Below, in pieces: positions 41,693 through 46,720 of a stretch of 46,720 bases of DNA (within the stretch, counting starts at the first letter, position 1; each line of letters opens with the position of its first letter). Under the pieces are notes generated by a model, which saw only the letters and a program-made list of their open reading frames with translations, did not search any database and had not been told where the DNA came from. This DNA comes from Dehalococcoidales bacterium (GTDB lineage: Bacteria; Chloroflexota; Dehalococcoidia; Dehalococcoidales; UBA1222): the NCBI GenBank assembly GCA_016286345.1, contig JAEESL010000007.1, positions 1 to 46,720 on the forward strand, given 5' to 3'. The translations under genes and the position numbers were made by a program.

Positions 41693-41848
41693 TCCTCCGT
41701 CCTTTTGCCTGAGAGATTACTCATTTGCCCCTTCGGCATCCAATTTAATGGACTTCTCCAGAGTGTCATCAACAGACAGTCTCGCATAAAATATGCACCT
41801 GAGAGTGTCACCCCTTCGGTCAGCTGTTACAGCTATCTCCTGCCTGTA
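41693..41848 (-). promoter_or_regulatory. Tandem glycine riboswitch (gcvT type)
   Basis: The minus strand shows two glycine aptamers in series. The first contains GGAGATAGCTG, GACCGAAGGGGTGA and CACTCTCAGGTGC. The second contains CTCTGGAGA, GATGCCGAAGGGGCAAA and ATCTCTCAGGCAAAAGGACGGAGG. CCGAAGGGG and CTCTCAGG are the conserved cores. It ends about 100 bases before the symporter gene. No clear intrinsic terminator is seen in that gap, so the switch mechanism is open. Confidence 0.93.
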
Positions 41849-41982
41849 TCACTTGACTTATCTTTAGTTTAATGGAGAGATTTTACATATATCAGATAAA
41901 GCTGTCAACTTTATTCCGTTATTAATTTAATGTGATAAAGTATCAGGCATGTTTCAGGTAAAAAATAACCCTTCTGCAGAAC

Positions 41983-42022
41983 AAAAAAAATATCCACACT
42001 ATTCATAGCATGGATATCTTTT
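41983..42022 (-). terminator. Intrinsic terminator of the lipoyl-relay operon
   Basis: On the minus strand GATATCCATGCTAT and ATAGTGTGGATAT pair with two mismatches around GA, followed by eight T. It ends the large operon and separates it from the riboswitch. Confidence 0.85.
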
Positions 42023-42056
42023 GGTAAATCAATTAAAGAGCTTCAGTAGGAGAGAA

Positions 42057-42815
42057 CTAAATCAGCCTGTAATCCTTGAAACCGTCCTCATCAGAACTGC
42101 CGGTCCAGATATAATCTGCCGGAACCTGCAATGCTCCGTAATTATATGGAACAAGCAGATCATTCAGCTGCTCAGGATGATCCATTTCAAGTTTTAAAAT
42201 CCAGCCATCTGTATAGGCAAATCCCATCACCAGGTTTGAATTGAATAAAACAGCAGTATTGATTTCCAAAACCTTGCCGGAAACAGGCATGAGGAACTCA
42301 ACATTCATTTTAAAGCCGTTAACGTTGCAGAATATCATGTCCTGCTGGAGATGATCTCCCACCGCACATGGAATCGTCATTAAATGACTTGTATCATAGC
42401 CTCCGATCAGCAAAGTTGCCTTCTCAGTTATACCCATAAGGACATTGTTGCCTTCAAGTTTTTTGACCCATACATGATCATAGGAATAGAGACGGTCCAT
42501 AGCAATATGAGATGTACAGCCCGGGATCAGAAACTTGTCGTAATTATCACCGGAACCGACTGTACCGGTGACCGGAACAACTGTAACGGGATCAGCTGTT
42601 GTTGAAGTAGTTGTTATTGATGTGGTCGGATTTGTAACACCGGTTGAATTCGTCGGAGGCATATCAGTTCCGGTTTTAGTTGTTGTTCCGTTTTCTCCGC
42701 ATGACATCAGAGACATTGCCATTATTCCGCCGACAAGCGCACCTGTTCCCTTCAGAAAATTCCTTCTGTTCACAACTTTTTTGTTTGAAAAAGCAAATAG
42801 ATCCTTGTTATCCAT
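42057..42815 (-). CDS. Tat-exported lipoprotein with a glycine-cleavage-H-like lipoyl domain
   Basis: 252 residues. NRRNFLKG at residues 16-23 is a canonical twin-arginine motif, followed by a hydrophobic core and a lipobox ending LMSC39. A threonine-rich linker (about 41-90) leads to a domain of about 145 residues that aligns with GcvH: DHVWVKKLEGNNVLMGITEKA, VGDHLQQDM, FCNVNGFKMNVEFLMPVSGKVLEIN, GFAYTDGWILKLEMDHPEQLNDLL. K169 sits exactly 11 residues before the G of PVSG, as the lipoyl lysine does in GcvH. Extra cysteines C100, C150 and C163 are present. GcvH is normally cytosolic. lipA and lipB are directly upstream in the operon. Alternative: a lipoyl-fold domain that is never lipoylated. 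Confidence 0.82.
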   Translation of the reverse strand: MDNKDLFAFSNKKVVNRRNFLKGTGALVGGIMAMSLMSCGENGTTTKTGTDMPPTNSTGVTNPTTSITTTSTTADPVTVVPVTGTVGSGDNYDKFLIPGCTSHIAMDRLYSYDHVWVKKLEGNNVLMGITEKATLLIGGYDTSHLMTIPCAVGDHLQQDMIFCNVNGFKMNVEFLMPVSGKVLEINTAVLFNSNLVMGFAYTDGWILKLEMDHPEQLNDLLVPYNYGALQVPADYIWTGSSDEDGFKDYRLI

Positions 42816-42828
42816 ACCCCGGCTCCTT

Positions 42829-43719
42829 TTATATTGTCTTACTTTGATTATTTGAACTGCTGATACTTTTCATCGTTTCAGCATAGAAATATTCCGCTTT
42901 AAATGAGCTTCTCATCAGCGGGAATGAGGCCACACCATGAAAGCCCATGTCCTGCCCGATATACAGATATTCCTCAAACTCTTCAGGCGTAACATATCTG
43001 ACTACGTCATGCGCTCCTGCTTCAGGCTGCAGATACTGCCCCAGTGTAAACATGTCACATCCGGCATCTTTTATATCCTGCATGGTCTCGATAACTTCTT
43101 CTTTTGTCTCACCCAATCCAAGCATGATTCCACTCTTTGTCAGCATTTTCCCGTTCAGTTTTTTTGCATTCCTGAGAACATCCAGAGATCTCAGATACGA
43201 AGCCTGCGGACGCATTTCCCTGTACAGCCTTGGAACTGTTTCAATGTTGTGTCCAAGAACACACGGTGATGCATCTATTACTGTCTTCAGTGCATTAATA
43301 TCACCTTTGAAATCCGGTATAAGAACTTCAACATTGATCGAAGGGACATTCTCATGCAGAAGATTGATGGTTTCAGCATAATGAGAAGCTCCTCCGTCAG
43401 GAAGATCATCTCTGGTGACAGAAGTTAAAAACATATATGTCAGACTCAGCCGTTTTGCCACTTCCACCATTTTCATCGGTTCGTCAGGATCAAGTGGTTC
43501 AGGGTTGTGATGATTGACTGAACAAAACGTGCATGCTCTGGTGCAGTGATTTCCCATAAGAAGGAAAGCCATATCGTGGGGAACACAGTCAACTCTGTTG
43601 GGACAGTTTCCGCTGTCACATATGGTGTGAAGCTTAAGACTGCTCAAAATAACTTCTGATTCCCGGAACTGACCGGATCTGGGTATAGGTTTGTTGAACC
43701 ACTCAGGCATTTTTTCCAC
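42829..43719 (-). CDS. lipA: Lipoyl synthase
   Basis: About 296 residues if translation starts at GTG 43719, six bases after GGGAGG; the track start at 43764 has no site. The auxiliary [4Fe-4S] cluster motif is CDSGNCPNRVDC (Cx4Cx5C), the radical SAM motif CTRACTFC (Cx3Cx2C), and the C-terminal RSS motif appears as MRSSFKAE. It inserts two sulfurs into the octanoyl chain on a carrier protein in the cytoplasm. The start overlaps the lipB end by 17 bases. The next gene encodes a lipoyl-domain protein, its likely substrate. Confidence 0.95.
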   Translation of the reverse strand: MEKMPEWFNKPIPRSGQFRESEVILSSLKLHTICDSGNCPNRVDCVPHDMAFLLMGNHCTRACTFCSVNHHNPEPLDPDEPMKMVEVAKRLSLTYMFLTSVTRDDLPDGGASHYAETINLLHENVPSINVEVLIPDFKGDINALKTVIDASPCVLGHNIETVPRLYREMRPQASYLRSLDVLRNAKKLNGKMLTKSGIMLGLGETKEEVIETMQDIKDAGCDMFTLGQYLQPEAGAHDVVRYVTPEEFEEYLYIGQDMGFHGVASFPLMRSSFKAEYFYAETMKSISSSNNQSKTI

Positions 43720-44395
43720 GGCATGCCTCCCGGATCTGATCAGACGATATTTCTTCGAGTTCAAGATCGAATATTGTTTTTAATTCGTTTGCCAGAGCAT
43801 TCTTCACATCTATCATGTCCACTTCTTTATCTAATTCCTTTTCCATGGATGTAGCCCTGACACCTTTCAACCCGCATGGATTGATACTGTCAAACAGTTC
43901 AAGATCAGGCTTTACATTTAATGATATACCGTGCGATGTCACACTCTGCCTTAAATGCATTCCTATCGCACTTATCTGCCTGTCATCTTTGAATACACCC
44001 GGATGACTGTCCTTTCTGACGGTATCTAAACCAAAGTTCGCAAGAGTGTTGATCACACTGGTCTCAAGCTCTTTTACCAGATCACGTACGATTCCCTTTC
44101 TGTAATCAAGCTTGAAAATCATATAAGCCACCAGCTGCCCGGGACAATGAAGTGTTACATCTCCGCCACGGTCGGAATCGATAACTTCAATCCCGTGTTT
44201 TTTTATTTCCGATTCACTCCACAGGATATTATTTTTATCGGATGTACTTCCGCATGTTATGACAGGTTTATGTTCGGTGAAGAGTATCACACTGTCGATT
44301 GCTTCCTCACGTCTTAAATCGCCAAGTCTGTTCTGAAGCATCCATGCATCTTCATATTCAGTTAATCCGATATCACATATCCAACAATGCTGCAT
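43703..44395 (-). CDS. lipB: Octanoyltransferase LipB with altered active-site lysine
   Basis: 230 residues. LipB marks are DRGGDVTLHCPGQLVAYMIF, SHPGVFKDDRQISAIGMHL, SHGISLNV and INPCGLKGV with the catalytic cysteine. The enzyme moves octanoyl from acyl carrier protein to the target lysine. In known LipB the partner lysine lies in a [KR]-K-[IV] segment of this block; here the codons read R-Q-I (AGG CAG ATA), so the lysine appears to be glutamine. AGGA precedes the ATG. It is coupled to lipA downstream and follows the ArsG/CcdA-like gene by about 10 bases. Confidence 0.88.
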   Translation of the reverse strand: MQHCWICDIGLTEYEDAWMLQNRLGDLRREEAIDSVILFTEHKPVITCGSTSDKNNILWSESEIKKHGIEVIDSDRGGDVTLHCPGQLVAYMIFKLDYRKGIVRDLVKELETSVINTLANFGLDTVRKDSHPGVFKDDRQISAIGMHLRQSVTSHGISLNVKPDLELFDSINPCGLKGVRATSMEKELDKEVDMIDVKNALANELKTIFDLELEEISSDQIREACRGKNA

Positions 44396-44405
44396 TAATT
44401 CAGTC

Positions 44406-45116
44406 CTAAAAATTCTGTATTATGATATAAATACCCACAATAATAAATACGATCGACATCGCAATCTTGATGTATTTGTTAAATTTGGTGATGTTATTGA
44501 TCCATCTGCCCACAAACTGGAATCCAAGAGCTATCAGTGCCCCGAAGACAACCACCGGAAGAGCCGTTCCAACAGCATAGAATACCGGAAGCACAACACC
44601 TCCTGATGTAGCGAATGCCATCGGAAGCAGCGCCATGAAGAAAAGAATAGCGCTGTATGGACAAAACGTGATACCCATGAACAATCCCATAATAAGCGAT
44701 CCGATGTATCCCTTATCTTTGACTTTATCGATAACTTTATATGTGGTACCGCCTGAACCTAAGCTCAGTTTGTCAATAATAAGAAGCAGAATACCGGCTA
44801 TGATGAAAACCGGACCCAGAATATATGTGCCGACAGTCTGAAGAAAATTCTGTATAGCAGGAGTGTCTAGTCCCAGCAAAATGATGATTCCGCCAAGTAA
44901 TGACAGTGCTATAACACTTCCCAGCATATAGATCAGAGATGAAAACAGAGCTGCGCCTTTTTTAGTCGCATCACGACTGATATATGCCAGAGCAGCAACA
45001 TTTGATGCCATGGTACACGGTCCCAATGCGGCAAGCAATCCGAAGCAAATTGCCGAAACAATCGGAAATGTGCTGTTAATTGCTATCATATGAAAGAAAT
45101 CAGATAAGGCAGTCAT
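44406..45116 (-). CDS. ArsG/CcdA-like membrane protein
   Basis: 236 residues, six or more membrane helices. Two cysteines are placed as in the CcdA/DsbD family, C34 in AALGPCTMASNVAALAYIS and C152 in FMGITFCPYSAILFF. The GPCTMASN-type motif resembles ArsG-family transporters of ArsEFG operons. CcdA-type proteins carry electrons from cytoplasmic thioredoxin across the membrane; ArsG has been described as an efflux permease for aromatic arsenicals. Both readings remain possible. AAGGAT precedes the ATG. It lies between the ArsF-like lipoprotein and lipB. Confidence 0.8.
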   Translation of the reverse strand: MTALSDFFHMIAINSTFPIVSAICFGLLAALGPCTMASNVAALAYISRDATKKGAALFSSLIYMLGSVIALSLLGGIIILLGLDTPAIQNFLQTVGTYILGPVFIIAGILLLIIDKLSLGSGGTTYKVIDKVKDKGYIGSLIMGLFMGITFCPYSAILFFMALLPMAFATSGGVVLPVFYAVGTALPVVVFGALIALGFQFVGRWINNITKFNKYIKIAMSIVFIIVGIYIIIQNF

Positions 45117-45127
45117 TTGATTTATCC

Positions 45128-45607
45128 TTAGATCGCATTCAACGCATTATCAATTTCTCTATGCAGTGTATTGAAAAATTTCTGTTTTAACACTTCATTC
45201 TTGCCGGTTGTATCCGTATACATCCAGATTGTATTAACAGCTTTCCTGTTGCTTACACCATCTTTCCAGGTTGTAATGTAGAAAGAGTAAGCCGGGGAAT
45301 CATATTCAGCCTGAATAGCAGAATTAGCAGAATCGGTAGTGTCATATTTTGCGAATGTAATTGTTCCGTCTGCAAGATATTTTTCGTAATCATTCATGAT
45401 AGTGTCAATCCACTGTGATGCCAGATTAAGACAGAAACAGGCATCAGATTCATAGAAATATGTGATTTCAACACAATTATCCTTAGTGCCTGTAATGCCT
45501 GAAGCAGTATTGGTAGCTGTATTTGTTTGTGTTTTTGATGATGAACAGCCGACAACACATGACAAAACAGATATCAAAGCAATAAATACTACAAACAGCC
45601 TTTTCAT
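45128..45607 (-). CDS. ArsF-like thioredoxin-fold lipoprotein
   Basis: 159 residues. The signal peptide ends in lipobox VVGC21, then a T/N/S-rich linker. The domain begins CVEITYFYESDACFCLNLASQWIDTI, where C57-x-C59 stands at the usual thioredoxin-like active site, followed by GTITFAKYDTTDSANSAIQAEYDSPAYSFYI. This resembles the ArsF family of ArsEFG operons. It is anchored outside the membrane and could accept electrons from the CcdA-like protein. The ATG overlaps the stop of the mini-thioredoxin gene (ATGA), with its ribosome-binding site inside that gene. Confidence 0.75.
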   Translation of the reverse strand: MKRLFVVFIALISVLSCVVGCSSSKTQTNTATNTASGITGTKDNCVEITYFYESDACFCLNLASQWIDTIMNDYEKYLADGTITFAKYDTTDSANSAIQAEYDSPAYSFYITTWKDGVSNRKAVNTIWMYTDTTGKNEVLKQKFFNTLHREIDNALNAI

Positions 45608-45855
45608 GCCTCTATCCCCTCCGCTTTTCTGATGTATTTCAGTATTTCTTCTTTAGATGGCACTTTGCCATATGAAACAACTTTTTCATCGATAACCAGT
45701 GCAGGTGTACCAAGTACGGGATATGCCATGATCAATGACATATCACTGATGTGCGTCACCTGTGCATCAATGTTGTTTTCCTCAATTACTTCACTGACCA
45801 AACCGAAAAGTTTATTACATTTCGGACAACCGGTACCCAATACTTTAATGAACAT
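45604..45855 (-). CDS. Mini-thioredoxin (glutaredoxin-like, CPKC)
   Basis: 83 residues, the size of the TM0996/MTH895 thioredoxin-like family. The active site is GTGC10PKC13 and the cis-proline loop is LGTPALVIDEKVVSYGKVPSKEEI. It has no signal peptide and should act in the cytoplasm. Genes of this family commonly sit beside DUF318 permeases, as here. The AGGTGA at the end of the permease gene serves as its ribosome-binding site. It is a natural electron donor for the CcdA-like protein in this operon; that role is inferred. Confidence 0.88.
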   Translation of the reverse strand: MFIKVLGTGCPKCNKLFGLVSEVIEENNIDAQVTHISDMSLIMAYPVLGTPALVIDEKVVSYGKVPSKEEILKYIRKAEGIEA

Positions 45856-45861
45856 AGATAA

Positions 45862-46720
45862 TCACCTCACAAAAGATCCGAATAACAGACCTGATATAGT
45901 TCCGAACAGCGCCACGATACATACGTAAGACCAGGTACGTTTCCATCCCAGAACCTGTTTAATACCGAGAATACTTGGAAGAGAGAGCGACGGACCGGCC
46001 AAAAGAACTGCAACAACAGGACCGGCTGCCATACCCAGATCCATAAAGGCCTTGATAATAGGAACCTCAGTAAGAGTAGAGGTATAAAGGAATACTCCCG
46101 CAACACTTGCAATGAAATTAGCCGGGATCGTGTTGCTCCCGACCAGTGTCGAGACCCACTGCTCAGGAATAATGACTTTCAGCATACCGGCCAGGAAGAC
46201 ACCCAGGATCAACAACGGGAATATCCTTTTAACAAATCCCCATGTTTCCAGCATCCATGCCCTTAAATCTTCACGGTTGAACTTCATGACGAGAATGATC
46301 AGCAATACAGCAAATGAAATACCGAGAACGATCCACCATTTCTGAGTTGCTGAAATCAGAATGGCAAACAAAGATCCTAAAAGGCAAATGACAACTCCGC
46401 TTGATTTAACAGTGGGTGCTTCATCATAGTTATTAAACATAGATTCGTCTCTCATGACATCATCCTTACGGAATATCACTGACATAATCCAGCCGATAAG
46501 AATAGAACCAATAATTGCACCGACAGCTCTCACAGCACCGATATCATATCCAAGAAGGCGTGCAGAATACACAACAGCCATAACATTGATAGCCGGTCCG
46601 GAATACAGAAATGTAGTTGCAGGACCTATTCCGGCGCCTCTTTTATAGATACCTGCAAAAATGGGAAGAATCGTACATGAACAAACAGCTAATATGAACC
46701 CGCCGACGGAAGCTGCAAAA
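45862..46720 (-). CDS. DUF318/ArsP-type permease (5' end outside window)
   Basis: The ORF track starts at an internal ATG (46581); the frame continues to the window edge with GGFILAVCSCTILPIFAGIYKRGAGIGPATTFLYSGPAINVMAVVYSARL. The CSC motif and the GAGIGPATTFL loop are hallmarks of the DUF318 (YraQ/ArsP-like) permeases. At least seven membrane helices are visible, with FLYTSTLTEVPIIKAFMDLGMAAGPVVAVLLAGPSLSLPSILG in the second half. Some members export trivalent organoarsenicals; many have no known cargo. It precedes the mini-thioredoxin gene by six bases and is the first gene of the operon visible here. Confidence 0.88.
   Translation of the reverse strand, partial: FAASVGGFILAVCSCTILPIFAGIYKRGAGIGPATTFLYSGPAINVMAVVYSARLLGYDIGAVRAVGAIIGSILIGWIMSVIFRKDDVMRDESMFNNYDEAPTVKSSGVVICLLGSLFAILISATQKWWIVLGISFAVLLIILVMKFNREDLRAWMLETWGFVKRIFPLLILGVFLAGMLKVIIPEQWVSTLVGSNTIPANFIASVAGVFLYTSTLTEVPIIKAFMDLGMAAGPVVAVLLAGPSLSLPSILGIKQVLGWKRTWSYVCIVALFGTISGLLFGSFVR

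Noticed and set aside
1-46720. CRISPR arrays, insertion sequences, phage genes
   Set aside because: No regularly spaced repeats, transposase, integrase or phage structural proteins were found on either strand.
42057-46720. Simple arsenic resistance (ArsEFG plus ArsP) explanation for the whole operon
   Set aside because: It explains the first four genes but not why lipB, lipA and an exported lipoyl protein follow in the same unit; no arsR, arsenate reductase or arsM is present. It is kept only as an alternative for the transport part.

Overview
The window looks like chromosomal DNA of an anaerobic, fermentative, Gram-positive-type bacterium. Ribosome-binding sites of the AGGAGG type precede most genes. 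Many lipoproteins and surface proteins have a C-terminal membrane anchor. The oxygen-defence and redox enzymes are anaerobe types: rubrerythrin, nitroreductases, a molybdopterin oxidoreductase, radical SAM LipA and a RACo-like ASKHA protein. The 7TM-EAL protein, the MqsR/SocA toxin-antitoxin pair and the tandem glycine riboswitch point to Bacillota (Clostridia). The ADP-forming acyl-CoA synthetase and the HerA-NurA operon are less usual there and recall Chloroflexota, so the phylum is left open. No CRISPR array, insertion sequence or prophage was seen.

Layout. 1-2.7 kb is accessory and eroded: a truncated ADP-ribosylglycohydrolase, a 41-aa basic protein, an MqsR toxin with a zinc-ribbon/SocA antitoxin and a palindromic operator, an 18-bp perfect hairpin, a frameshifted small gene and a small HTH gene. 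2.7-5.4 kb is a molybdopterin oxidoreductase coupled to mobA. 5.5-14.2 kb holds short metabolic and stress operons: DUF5714, a flavin protein, a lipoprotein-SIMPL-kinase group, a hydrolase-GNAT-nitroreductase operon, a beta-carbonic anhydrase, DIP1984 and a 7TM-EAL phosphodiesterase. 14.4-19.3 kb carries ADP-forming acyl-CoA synthetase, a small alarmone synthetase, serS and a membrane-anchored protein. 19.5-25.9 kb carries a metallophosphoesterase, a large Ig-like surface protein, tRNA-Ser, a DUF4445/ASKHA protein without the usual iron-sulfur cysteines, a lipoprotein and an RNase H.

25.9-29.0 kb is a polar amino acid ABC transporter between two patches of debris. The left patch starts with a tRNA-Pro anticodon-arm fragment. 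The right patch holds tail fragments of RNase H and DIP1984 genes whose intact relatives lie elsewhere in the window. 29.0-36.0 kb has a Sel1-repeat protein, intact tRNA-Pro, rubrerythrin, a nitroreductase and a NurA-HAS-HerA DNA end-processing operon. 36.1-41.9 kb has a second surface-repeat protein, a cytosolic 5'-nucleotidase-type protein and a sodium:alanine/glycine symporter behind a tandem glycine riboswitch.

42.0-46.7 kb is the most interesting part: one tightly packed minus-strand operon. It encodes a DUF318-type permease, a CPKC mini-thioredoxin, an ArsF-like lipoprotein, an ArsG/CcdA-like membrane protein, LipB, LipA, and a Tat-exported lipoprotein whose body is a glycine-cleavage-H-like lipoyl domain with the lipoyl lysine kept. 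Read together, these genes suggest a redox relay in which electrons cross the membrane and reach a lipoylated protein outside the cell. The lipoyl group would be attached in the cytoplasm before Tat export. This is inference from gene order and motifs, but I know of no described system with this composition.
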